Below, piece by piece: positions 1 through 11,882 of a stretch of 64,000 bases of DNA. The first letter of the stretch is position 1; each line of letters starts with the position of its first letter. Where the stretch lies: contig NZ_JBDOIO010000004.1 in NCBI RefSeq assembly GCF_039831995.1, forward strand, positions 186,001-250,000. The letters run 5' to 3'. The DNA is from Paenibacillus pabuli. Lineage in GTDB: Bacteria > Bacillota > Bacilli > Paenibacillales > Paenibacillaceae. A program made the position numbers and the translations under genes. The notes beneath the pieces were generated by a model that saw only the letters and a program-made list of their open reading frames with translations, made no database searches and was not told the DNA's origin.

Positions 1-402
1 GCGTTGGAGCATCTGAAAACGACCGGTGTCCGTATTACACCCCAGCGCCATGCCATATTGAATTATCTGATGGAATCCATGGGGCATCCGACTGCCGATG
101 AAATTTACCGTGCGCTTGAACCCCAATTTCCCAGTATGAGCGTGGCGACTGTATATAACAATTTGAAGATGTTTCTGGAGGCCGGCATGGTCCGGGAATT
201 GACATACGGAGATAACTCCAGCCGCTTCGATGCCAATGTGACGGATCATTACCATGTCATTTGTGATAAATGCGGTAAAATTGAAGATTTCAGTTATCCT
301 TCGCTCAAAAGCGTTGAGCTCCAGGCGGAATCAAGTACCGGATTTGAAGTCCACGGACACCGGTTGGAAGTTTATGGTGTTTGTAAAAGTTGCAGGGATT
401 AA
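1..402 (+). CDS. perR: PerR peroxide-stress repressor, 5' truncated by window edge
   Basis: Fur-family metalloregulator that represses peroxide-defence genes and senses H2O2 through iron-catalysed histidine oxidation. The frame is open from base 1, so the first codons lie upstream. The fragment starts at about residue 10 of the B. subtilis protein. The winged helix comes first ([11 protein letters not shown], then [10 protein letters not shown]). All PerR metal ligands are visible: H of GHPTAD, D of SRFD, both H of DHYH, and D of IEDF. Two CxxC pairs (CDKC and CKSC near the C-terminus) form the structural zinc site. The retained Asp of SRFD favours PerR over Fur or Zur. It is followed by a hairpin terminator and, as in B. 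subtilis, by ygzB, ygxA and an rRNA operon. Confidence 0.95.
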   Translation, partial: ALEHLKTTGVRITPQRHAILNYLMESMGHPTADEIYRALEPQFPSMSVATVYNNLKMFLEAGMVRELTYGDNSSRFDANVTDHYHVICDKCGKIEDFSYPSLKSVELQAESSTGFEVHGHRLEVYGVCKSCRD

Positions 403-424
403 GAGAGTTGAATTACAATATTAG

Positions 425-459
425 CGTGCAGAATTCAGTTTGGATTCTACACGTTTTTT
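425..459 (+). terminator. Rho-independent terminator after perR
   Basis: Stem CGTG-AGAAT / ATTCT-CACG with a T-rich tail, about 25 bases past the perR stop codon. Confidence 0.8.
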
Positions 460-545
460 GTTTTTTTAGGGCAAAGGAATACATGCATGATTTTCACGCG
501 GCAATTATATCTTCATGATTCAGCATGATTAACGGAGGTAGGCGT

Positions 546-2273
546 TTGAGTAGAAAAAGCAGATATACACGACAGAAGAAGAGGCGCTCGTTTTGGCCTG
601 GTTTTTTGGGAGCTTGCCTTATTGCAGGGGGGGCTTACTGGTTTATAACGAATGTTTGGCTGAACCAAGTTCACGAAGACCCCGATTGGATCGGAATGAA
701 TCAGCCTGTTTTTGTGGATGGTCAGTTGATGGATGGCGAAGCTTCGGGAACAGGGGAACAGCTTAAGCTGCCTGTGAACGTACTGCAGGAGGCCATTGAT
801 CCGGGCATACGTTACGAAGCGGACACGGGGGATATTATTATTGCGACTCCGCAACGTGTCCTTCATATGAAGGAAGGCAGCACCAAGGCTGAGCTTAATC
901 ATAAGGATTATCCGATGCCAGTTGAGCCTGAGGTTATTGGAGGAGAGGCATACATCCCCCTTAAACCCTTGAAGGAAGTCTACGGGATAGCCGTAGAGGA
1001 AGATACGACTACGGGTGCAGTATTGTTGATGCGTGGAGGAGACACCATTCAATATGCGGAGATTGACACCTTGTCATCCAAAGCGGATAAAACCATTCCT
1101 TTGTACAAACGTGGGGGAGAGTCTTCCCCGATTATTGCGGATATGGAACAGAACGCCCGGGTACGGGTATGGCAGACGGGTGCTGAGCAGAGTTTTGTTC
1201 AGCTGGATAACGGCTATGCCGGTTACGTGGATAATCAATACGTATCCCTTACTGAGAAAAAGGAGCTGGACAAGCCCAAATTCACTCTGACTGCAGCAGA
1301 GAAGAAGTGGCAGAGTAAAACGGTAAATCTAGTGTGGGAGGCGGTATACAACCGCCAGCCAGATGTCGGTTCAATAGGCAAGATGCCGGGTGTTAATGTG
1401 GTCAGCCCAACGTGGTTCCATATTACGGACGGCCAGGGCAACGTGAAGAGCAAAGCCGATAAAGCGTACGTTAACTGGGCTCACCGTTCCGGAATGGAAG
1501 TATGGGGACTGATGGATAACAGCTTCGATCCGGGTATTACAAAAGAAGCGGTAGCCTCCTACGAGACCCGCACGCATATCATCGAACAGATGCTGGAATA
1601 CGCACAGACGTATCAATTGGATGGCATTAATATTGACTTTGAGAACGTGTATACCGATGATGGACCCAATATTACTCAATTTGTTCGTGAGATTAAGGCA
1701 GTGGCACGTATACATGGACTTATGCTCTCCATTGATGTAACTCCAAAATCCAATAGTGAAATGTGGTCCGCTTTTCTGGATCGACGTTCACTTGGTTCCT
1801 TTGTCGATTATATGATGGTTATGGCCTATGACGAGCACTGGGCTGCCAGTCCCAAGGCTGGTTCCGTCGCTTCTCTGCCTTGGACAGAGGCCTCTATGAG
1901 AAAAATTCTTGAAGAAGATGAAGTGCCTTCAAACAAATTGATCATGTCTGTTCCACTGTATACACGAATCTGGACAGAGGAAAAAGACGAGCAGGGCGAG
2001 GTTAAAGTATCTTCGAAAGCGGTCGGTATGGATACCGTTGCTGATTTGATCAAGGAGAAGAAGCTTAAACCTGTGTTGGATCCGGAAAGTGGTCAGAACT
2101 ATGTGGAATTTGCTGTAGACGGGGCAACCAAAAAGATCTGGATAGAGGATGCTGTTTCCTTACAGGCCCGTGTAGAACTCATTGAATCACTTAAACTGGG
2201 TGGTGTAGCTGCATGGAATCGTAGTTTTGCCAACGCATCCGCATGGAAGACATTACAACAGGTGAGTCGTTAG
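546..2273 (+). CDS. Membrane-anchored glycoside hydrolase family 18 protein with stalk and SH3-like domain
   Basis: Probable cell-wall or spore-associated chitinase-like hydrolase of 575 residues. A basic N-terminus is followed by one membrane segment (about residues 16-38). Then come a copper-amine-oxidase-like stalk (about 45-165), an SH3-like stretch (about 180-240) and a C-terminal GH18 barrel. The catalytic motif DGxxxDxE is intact as DGINIDFE near residue 360, so it is probably active on a GlcNAc-type glycan. I chose TTG at 546 because GGAGG at 534-538 lies 7 bases before it; the upstream ATG at 525 has no ribosome site. It resembles spore-germination GH18 proteins (YaaH/YdhD type) but lacks LysM repeats, so the substrate is not assigned. 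Confidence 0.85.
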   Translation: MSRKSRYTRQKKRRSFWPGFLGACLIAGGAYWFITNVWLNQVHEDPDWIGMNQPVFVDGQLMDGEASGTGEQLKLPVNVLQEAIDPGIRYEADTGDIIIATPQRVLHMKEGSTKAELNHKDYPMPVEPEVIGGEAYIPLKPLKEVYGIAVEEDTTTGAVLLMRGGDTIQYAEIDTLSSKADKTIPLYKRGGESSPIIADMEQNARVRVWQTGAEQSFVQLDNGYAGYVDNQYVSLTEKKELDKPKFTLTAAEKKWQSKTVNLVWEAVYNRQPDVGSIGKMPGVNVVSPTWFHITDGQGNVKSKADKAYVNWAHRSGMEVWGLMDNSFDPGITKEAVASYETRTHIIEQMLEYAQTYQLDGINIDFENVYTDDGPNITQFVREIKAVARIHGLMLSIDVTPKSNSEMWSAFLDRRSLGSFVDYMMVMAYDEHWAASPKAGSVASLPWTEASMRKILEEDEVPSNKLIMSVPLYTRIWTEEKDEQGEVKVSSKAVGMDTVADLIKEKKLKPVLDPESGQNYVEFAVDGATKKIWIEDAVSLQARVELIESLKLGGVAAWNRSFANASAWKTLQQVSR

Positions 2274-2336
2274 AAAAAATCGCTTACTGAACTTATCATT
2301 TTATATATGAATCGATTCATTGTCTGAAAAAACGCA

Positions 2337-2366
2337 AAAGGCTCGGTCAAGATACCGGGCCTTTTT
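2337..2366 (+). terminator. Terminator after the GH18 gene
   Basis: AAAGGCTCGGT pairs with ACCGGGCCTTT, followed by a T run. Confidence 0.85.
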
Positions 2367-2410
2367 GTTGTTTACTCATTGATGATAGATGGAGAAGTGA
2401 GTGAGTGACG

Positions 2411-2809
2411 CTAGCCTTTTGGACTAATACGGTGATCCGTATCAGAAACTGATGGAGAAGGCGCTTTCAGATGAGGGCGGTTTGTGTTCGCTTGATTGGG
2501 ATCCAGAGTGAGGATGGTATGACAGAACATACAACGATCCGTCTTGCCGAGCATTTTGGTCAATTTACCGCATTCAGGGCAATCCACTTGGACAGCGCTC
2601 GTAGACAGCATTCCAGCCCAGAAGTAGATGGCCAGACTAGCCATCATGGCAACGAGTCCAATGACGAGTCCCACGGCTGCAAACACCTTGCCTGCATGCC
2701 CCCAAAACACGATTCCGGCAGTTCCCAGTACCATTAGCCCCATGCCTAGCATGGTGAGCAACAATCCCCAAGTGCGAAAAGCATTAATTTTAGCTGATTT
2801 AAAAATCAT
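2411..2809 (-). CDS. ygzB: YgzB-like membrane protein with C-terminal zinc ribbon
   Basis: A 132-residue protein of the YgzB/UPF0295 (DUF2614) type, function unknown. Two hydrophobic helices (about residues 12-34 and 42-66) are followed by a zinc-ribbon-like CPECGK...CMFCHT pair of CxxC motifs and a polar tail. It lies on the opposite strand between perR and ygxA, the same place as ygzB in B. subtilis, which supports the name as much as the sequence does. Confidence 0.8.
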   Translation of the reverse strand: MIFKSAKINAFRTWGLLLTMLGMGLMVLGTAGIVFWGHAGKVFAAVGLVIGLVAMMASLAIYFWAGMLSTSAVQVDCPECGKLTKMLGKTDRCMFCHTILTLDPNQANTNRPHLKAPSPSVSDTDHRISPKG

Positions 2810-2931
2810 GAAAAATGCTCCTATCGTATGAGTAGTATCGGACCTGGAAAAGAAGGAAACTTCAGTCTGCTTGTAGAATTACATTATAACTGACTTGGCG
2901 CTTAACTGCCATGAATTGTATGGAGGGAATC

Positions 2932-3813
2932 GTGGAATTAATGAACCTAGCTTTTTTGTCCGGACAGTCGGAAGAGTCGGGGGCAGTTGGGGCTATCGCT
3001 TATTCCCATCCGGGTGAGCGATTCCACGGCTCCCTGATTCAGGATTTCGAATTGCTTGTTCTCATTGTCTGTGATACGGATCAGATTATATCGAAGGTTG
3101 GGCATTACCGTTATGGTGATCTGCGATATCAAATGATTTACGCGGGACGCCATCAACTGCAGAGCAGTGTAATAACTGGCGATAATAACAATCTCATGCA
3201 ATGCTTGATTGAGGGCGAGATCATCTGGGAATCAGACGGTGCTTTAAGTGACCTCAGGAAAGAGTTATCCGCCTTTGGAATGGAATTACGGGAACAAAAG
3301 CTGCTGCATGAATTCGCAAGCTTTCTTAGAATGTATGTGGAGGCCAAGCGACACATCCAGGAGGGACATGTAGTAGATGCTTATTACAGCGTACTGGAGG
3401 CTCTGGGTAACTGGGCCAGGATTGTGTTGATTGAGCAGGGAGTGTATCCGGACCATGCTGTCTGGACCCATGTGCAGAATTTGGACCGGGCACTCTGGAA
3501 GCTCTACCAGGAGCTGACGGTAAGCTCGGAGACGCTGGAGCAACGGGTGGAGCTTGTTCTTCTTGCCTGTGAATTTTCGGTCATGTCCAAAATGGGGGAT
3601 TGCTCGGAATTACTTCTACGGGTAATTAGAAGCCGGAAGGAAGCATGGAGCGTAGACGAACTGATTCATCATCCACAATTAAAATTTGTAGGAGAAGATC
3701 TCCCGTTAATCCTGCGGAAACTGGTATTTCGTTCTATTATAAAGGAATCGGCCGGTTGGCCGTCCCTGATAGGAGGCGAGGGGCGGGAAATCCGATATTG
3801 GATTGAAGCCTGA
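2932..3813 (+). CDS. ygxA: YgxA-like nucleotidyltransferase-fold protein
   Basis: A 293-residue protein of the YgxA family, in which an N-terminal nucleotidyltransferase-like fold is followed by a mostly helical C-terminal part. The cellular role is not established. GTG at 2932 is preferred because GGAGGG at 2922-2927 sits just upstream; an in-frame ATG at 2911 lies before that site and ATG 2941 is an alternative. It lies directly upstream of the rRNA operon, as ygxA does in B. subtilis, but has its own terminator at 3847. Confidence 0.7.
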   Translation: MELMNLAFLSGQSEESGAVGAIAYSHPGERFHGSLIQDFELLVLIVCDTDQIISKVGHYRYGDLRYQMIYAGRHQLQSSVITGDNNNLMQCLIEGEIIWESDGALSDLRKELSAFGMELREQKLLHEFASFLRMYVEAKRHIQEGHVVDAYYSVLEALGNWARIVLIEQGVYPDHAVWTHVQNLDRALWKLYQELTVSSETLEQRVELVLLACEFSVMSKMGDCSELLLRVIRSRKEAWSVDELIHHPQLKFVGEDLPLILRKLVFRSIIKESAGWPSLIGGEGREIRYWIEA

Positions 3814-3846
3814 ACATGGCCCGCTAGCCCATTGATATGGTTAGGC

Positions 3847-3872
3847 AAAAGGAGGGGAAACCTTCCTTTTTT
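3847..3872 (+). terminator. Probable terminator after ygxA
   Basis: AAGGAGG pairs imperfectly with CCTTCCTT, followed by a T-rich run. It separates ygxA from the rRNA promoters. Confidence 0.65.
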
Positions 3873-3900
3873 GTTTGTTTAATAAATTAATAAAAACAGG

Positions 3901-3936
3901 TTGACTCTCACTTATGGAATGTGATACATTATATTT
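3901..3936 (+). promoter_or_regulatory. rRNA operon promoter P1
   Basis: A -35 TTGACT (3901-3906) is followed about 18 bases later by a -10 within TGTGATACATTAT (3921-3933). The 16-base core GAATGTGATACATTAT recurs exactly in P2. The stretch 3814-4267 holds no gene, only the terminator, two promoters and the processed leader. Confidence 0.75.
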
Positions 3937-4021
3937 CGTTCCCCAAACGGGCTTATCGTAAAAGACTCGTGAGGAACAAGTGAAGAACAAAATGATTTAA
4001 AAAAGAATCAAAAAAAAGTTC

Positions 4022-4056
4022 TTGACGAAAAGGTACAGAATGTGATACATTATTTA
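4022..4056 (+). promoter_or_regulatory. rRNA operon promoter P2
   Basis: A -35 TTGACG (4022-4027) with the same -10 block as P1 (TGTGATACATTAT), 121 bases downstream of P1. Tandem promoters are usual for Firmicute rRNA operons. Confidence 0.75.
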
Positions 4057-4118
4057 AGTCGCCGCTGAAAATGCGGATGACGAAAAAAGAGGATCACAAG
4101 AGTCAAGTTTGATCTTTG

Positions 4119-4139
4119 AAAACTGAACAACGAGTGAGT
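4119..4139 (+). other. 16S precursor processing stem, 5' strand
   Basis: This 21-base stretch is complementary, with one mismatch, to 5881-5901 beyond the 16S 3' end. The duplex would enclose the whole 16S gene and is the expected site for RNase III cleavage. Confidence 0.8.
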
Positions 4140-4267
4140 AATTATCCTGTTTACAGGATGAACGTGAAGGTTTTTGGTACATGCCATCTGGCTGTATGAA
4201 AACTGGAACAACAATGAGATTTTTAATCTCGTCAGATTCAAAATGAGCTAATCGCTCTTTTCAATAC

Positions 4268-5823
<1,556 letters not shown>

Positions 5824-5880
5824 TGGAGAATCGTTTCCCGAGTGGAAACATTCAAATAGCAGACTAGATCTGCAAAACGT

Positions 5881-5901
5881 ACTCACTCGTTGCTCAGTTT
5901 T
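5881..5901 (+). other. 16S precursor processing stem, 3' strand
   Basis: Reverse complement of 4119-4139 with one mismatch. Its last bases overlap the adjacent spacer hairpin (5897-5922), so the two structures would compete. Confidence 0.8.
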
Positions 5902-5922
5902 GAGAGCTCAAACTCTCAAAAC
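5897..5922 (+). other. Perfect 10-bp hairpin in the 16S-23S spacer
   Basis: GTTTTGAGAG, loop of six, CTCTCAAAAC. The 303-base spacer (5823-6125) carries no tRNA gene; it holds this hairpin and one strand of each rRNA processing stem. Confidence 0.7.
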
Positions 5923-5951
5923 AGCTTGCTTTTGCATGGAGCTTGTTCTTT

Positions 5952-5974
5952 GAAAACTAGATATCGAAACGAAA
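5952..5974 (+). other. 23S precursor processing stem, 5' strand
   Basis: GAAAACTAGAT and CGAAACGAAA here are complementary to 9083-9093 and 9072-9081 beyond the 23S 3' end. Confidence 0.8.
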
Positions 5975-6125
5975 AATGCGAATTAGAACATTCCTTTTAG
6001 CTGAACTTGTGTTAAACAAGTTTCAAATAATAGCGAAAACTGCTTTGCGATGGTATCGAATGGGAGCGACTTTTGGCTTTGCGCAAGCAAAACAAGGGAA
6101 GTGAGCAGTCGAAACCGGAGCAACT

Positions 6126-9052
<2,927 letters not shown>

Positions 9053-9071
9053 TGCAGGTTTTAGTCGCACA

Positions 9072-9093
9072 TTTCGTTTCGGATCTAGTTTTC
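9072..9093 (+). other. 23S precursor processing stem, 3' strand
   Basis: Complement of 5952-5974. Only 23 bases separate it from tRNA-Asn, so no 5S gene fits between 23S and the tRNA cluster. Confidence 0.8.
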
Positions 9094-9116
9094 AGAGAAT
9101 AATCTCTGAACAATAT

Positions 9117-9192
9117 TCCCTGATAGCTCAGTTGGTAGAGCACTCGACTGTTAATCGAGTTGTCACAGGTTCGAGTCCTGTTCGGGGAGCCA
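9117..9192 (+). tRNA. tRNA-Asn(GTT)
   Basis: Full cloverleaf with 7-bp acceptor stem, anticodon GTT and encoded CCA. First of 15 tRNA genes in the order Asn-Ser-Glu-Val-Met-Asp-Phe-Thr-Tyr-Trp-His-Gln-Gly-Cys-Leu, which matches the B. subtilis trnD cluster as I recall it, less its last Leu. Confidence 0.97.
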
Positions 9193-9195
9193 TAT

Positions 9196-9287
9196 GGAGA
9201 GGTGTCCGAGTTGGCCGAAGGAGCACGATTGGAAATCGTGTAGGCGCCACAAGCGTCTCGAGGGTTCGAATCCCTCTCTCTCCGCCA
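9196..9287 (+). tRNA. tRNA-Ser(GGA)
   Basis: 92 bases with the long variable arm of a class II tRNA, anticodon GGA, CCA encoded. Confidence 0.97.
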
Positions 9288-9293
9288 TAGTAA

Positions 9294-9365
9294 GGCCCGT
9301 TGGTCAAGGGGTTAAGACACCTCCCTTTCACGGAGGTAACAGGGGTTCGAATCCCCTACGGGTCA
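9294..9365 (+). tRNA. tRNA-Glu(TTC)
   Basis: 72 bases, anticodon TTC. CCA is not encoded (discriminator A is followed by TTA). Confidence 0.96.
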
Positions 9366-9435
9366 TTATTTTCACCTCAAAAAAAGAGGTTGATTTTAAC
9401 AACAGTTTTATGTTAAGATCATAAATGTGTTGTTC

Positions 9436-9511
9436 GGAGGCTTAGCTCAGCTGGGAGAGCATCTGCCTTACAAGCAGAGGGTCGGGGGTTCGAGCCCCTC
9501 AGCCTCCACCA
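9436..9511 (+). tRNA. tRNA-Val(TAC)
   Basis: 76 bases, anticodon TAC, CCA encoded. Confidence 0.97.
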
Positions 9512-9534
9512 TATAATTTTATTTTTTATAACGA

Positions 9535-9608
<74 letters not shown>

Positions 9609-9637
9609 TATTATACTTTCTTTACAGAAAGTGCTTT

Positions 9638-9715
9638 GGAACCGTGGTGTAGTTGGCCTAACATGCCTGCCTGTCACGCAGGAGATCGCGGGTTCGAATC
9701 CCGTCGGTTCCGCCA
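9638..9715 (+). tRNA. tRNA-Asp(GTC)
   Basis: 78 bases, anticodon GTC, CCA encoded. Confidence 0.97.
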
Positions 9716-9809
9716 TTTTTACTCTACATGAGGAATCTGTTCACTAAGTCTGTTATATGGCACCGACGCCTTGGATAAAGTGCAACGTTTCATGATTAGA
9801 CTTTATTAT

Positions 9810-9885
<76 letters not shown>

Positions 9886-9905
9886 TTTTCATCACAACTT
9901 AATAC

Positions 9906-9981
<76 letters not shown>

Positions 9982-9985
9982 CTAT

Positions 9986-10071
9986 GGAGGATTAGCGAAG
10001 TGGCCAAACGCATCAGACTGTAAATCTGCTCCCGTACGGGTTCGGTGGTTCGAATCCATCATCCTCCACCA
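9986..10071 (+). tRNA. tRNA-Tyr(GTA)
   Basis: 86 bases with long variable arm, anticodon GTA, CCA encoded. It starts 4 bases after tRNA-Thr. Confidence 0.97.
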
Positions 10072-10077
10072 GTTTTT

Positions 10078-10151
10078 AGGGGCATAGTTTAAAGGTAGAA
10101 CAACGGTCTCCAAAACCGTTGGTGTGGGTTCAATTCCTGCTGCCCCTGCCA
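10078..10151 (+). tRNA. tRNA-Trp(CCA)
   Basis: 74 bases, anticodon CCA, 3' CCA encoded. Its charging state would be read by the T-box upstream of trpS at 46552. Confidence 0.97.
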
Positions 10152-10179
10152 ATTAACTTTTTTAGTGAATAATGCATAT

Positions 10180-10253
10180 GGCGATCGTGGCGAAGTGGTT
10201 AACGCACCGGTTTGTGGATCCGGCATTCGGGGGTTCAATTCCCCTCGATCGCC
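10180..10253 (+). tRNA. tRNA-His(GTG)
   Basis: Anticodon GTG. The extra G at -1 (10180) pairs with discriminator C (10253), as expected for tRNA-His. CCA is not encoded (CCT follows). Confidence 0.96.
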
Positions 10254-10266
10254 CCTTTGTTTTTAT

Positions 10267-10341
10267 TGGGGATTAGCCAAGCGGTAAGGCAACGGACTTT
10301 GACTCCGTCATGCATAGGTTCAAATCCTATATCCCCAGCCA
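10267..10341 (+). tRNA. tRNA-Gln(TTG)
   Basis: 75 bases, anticodon TTG, CCA encoded. Confidence 0.97.
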
Positions 10342-10345
10342 TTAT

Positions 10346-10420
10346 GCGGACGTGGCTCAGCGGTAGAGCATCGCCTTGCCAAGGCGAGGGTCGCGGGTTC
10401 GATTCCCGTCGTCCGCTCCA
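10346..10420 (+). tRNA. tRNA-Gly(GCC)
   Basis: 75 bases, anticodon GCC, CCA encoded. Confidence 0.97.
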
Positions 10421-10426
10421 AAATAT

Positions 10427-10500
10427 GGCGCCATAGCCAAGTGGTAAGGCACAGCTCTGCAAAAGCTTTATCCCCAGTTCGAATCTGGGTGGCGCCTCCA
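10427..10500 (+). tRNA. tRNA-Cys(GCA)
   Basis: 74 bases, anticodon GCA, CCA encoded. Confidence 0.97.
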
Positions 10501-10534
10501 GTATATTTTTAGAAAATATACTACAACATGATAT

Positions 10535-10613
10535 GCCGGCGTGGCGGAATGGCAGACGCGCTCGACTCAAAATCGAGTGGGAAACCGTGGAGGTTCGAGT
10601 CCTCTCGCCGGTA
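10535..10613 (+). tRNA. tRNA-Leu(CAA)
   Basis: 79 bases with a short variable arm, anticodon CAA. G1-T72 is a wobble pair and CCA is not encoded. Last tRNA of the operon. Confidence 0.94.
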
Positions 10614-10620
10614 TAACGTA

Positions 10621-10665
10621 TAACCCTGTGGATTGCTTAGACAATTCACAGGGTTATTTTTATTT
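10621..10665 (+). terminator. Terminator of the rRNA-tRNA operon
   Basis: About 15-bp stem beginning TAACCCTGTG and ending CACAGGGTTA, followed by a T-rich run. The rest of the gap to 10885 shows only a weak promoter. Confidence 0.92.
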
Positions 10666-10708
10666 GATGATTATTCCTCTCGATACTGTAGAGATGTAAT
10701 ATAGGCGG

Positions 10709-10737
10709 TTGACGTGTGGATAAATTAAATATATTGT
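10709..10737 (+). promoter_or_regulatory. Candidate promoter of the methyltransferase gene
   Basis: TTGACG, 17 bases, TATTGT. This is a moderate sigma-A match in an AT-rich gap, about 140 bases before the start codon. Confidence 0.4.
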
Positions 10738-10884
10738 AGATAAATAAAGTCTATAATATTAACTAATTTAAGTCCAACATCGTACAAATAAGAGATTGGC
10801 TACATGATAATGGATTGCTTCTTTAGTTTTAAAAGTGATCTTTGGTAAATCTACAATCCAATACACAGAACGGAGTGAAACGAA

Positions 10885-11844
10885 ATGTCTGAGGGTAAAG
10901 TGTCTGAGAAAATCAATTCAGCTCATTATTCAGAAATATTATTTGATCTGTCCATCTGGGAAGAGGCGTGGAAGCAGCAGCCGAGGAATCCCAAATACAA
11001 GAAGAAGAGTGCGCCGTTCGAAACGGAAGAAGCATTTGAACGCTGGGCACGAGATTATCACCATCAATCCTTCACAGAAGAAGGTAAGAAGCGTTCCGAG
11101 CGCATCATGAGCTGGATTGAGAACCAGGGTGTAGACTTTAGTGATTTATCCGTATTGGACATTGGAGCGGCTTCAGGCATTTTTACAATTCCTTTTGCAG
11201 AAAAGGGGGCAACTGTCACTGCAGTCGAACCTTCTGAACTGCTCATTTCTCTGATGAAAGAAACAATCCCACACGCATTAGCGTCCAATATTGAGATTAT
11301 TTCCGAACGTTTTGAAGAAATATCGATTCAGGAGAAAGGCTGGGAAAAGAAATACGATTTTGCCTTTGCCTCCATGTGCCCAGCGATGTCTGATTGGGAA
11401 ACAGTCGAACAGGCGATTCAAAGTGCACGCAAATATGTGTATATTAGTGCCATGGCCGGCCCGAGAGTGCATTCGTTAATTGACGAGTTAAAAGAGGTCC
11501 TTAAGGTTAATCCACCATACCGTTCGGGAGATATGGGATACATACAACAGCTGTTATTCTTGAAGGGTTACGCGTATACGTCGTTAATTACAAATGAAGT
11601 CAACACCATTGAGATGTCTGTTCAGCAAGTTGTAGATCATTTAAAGGAATGGCTAAACACCTATGGATTGCCTTCGGATGCAGACTCACTATACATAGCA
11701 GAGCATTATGTCAGAGGAGCCTATCCAGATGGCGTGATTACCTTCTTACGTGGCGGCAGGTTCGGTAAAATTTTAATTCAACTGGATCAGCAGAACATGA
11801 AGGCTGTTCGAACCACTGAAGCTAAAAAATATAACCAAGGTTGA
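10885..11844 (+). CDS. Class I SAM-dependent methyltransferase, substrate unknown
   Basis: A 319-residue protein with a Rossmann-type methyltransferase core. Motif I is VLDIGAASGIFTIPFAEKG (about residues 89-107), followed by the acidic strand-2 end TAVEPS. About 85 residues precede the core and may shape the substrate site. ATG 10885 is preceded by GGAG about 10 bases upstream. The gene stands alone between the tRNA cluster and a convergent regulator, so context does not indicate a substrate. It could act on a small molecule; nothing points to RNA or protein. Confidence 0.75.
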   Translation: MSEGKVSEKINSAHYSEILFDLSIWEEAWKQQPRNPKYKKKSAPFETEEAFERWARDYHHQSFTEEGKKRSERIMSWIENQGVDFSDLSVLDIGAASGIFTIPFAEKGATVTAVEPSELLISLMKETIPHALASNIEIISERFEEISIQEKGWEKKYDFAFASMCPAMSDWETVEQAIQSARKYVYISAMAGPRVHSLIDELKEVLKVNPPYRSGDMGYIQQLLFLKGYAYTSLITNEVNTIEMSVQQVVDHLKEWLNTYGLPSDADSLYIAEHYVRGAYPDGVITFLRGGRFGKILIQLDQQNMKAVRTTEAKKYNQG

Positions 11845-11852
11845 TTCGTTAA

Positions 11853-11882
11853 AAAGGGAGCAGATCACCTGCTCCCTTTTGG
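11853..11882. terminator. Bidirectional terminator between convergent genes
   Basis: Perfect 11-bp stem AAAGGGAGCAG / CTGCTCCCTTT with T runs on both sides. The stem overlaps the last codons of the AraC-type gene at 11865. Confidence 0.85.
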
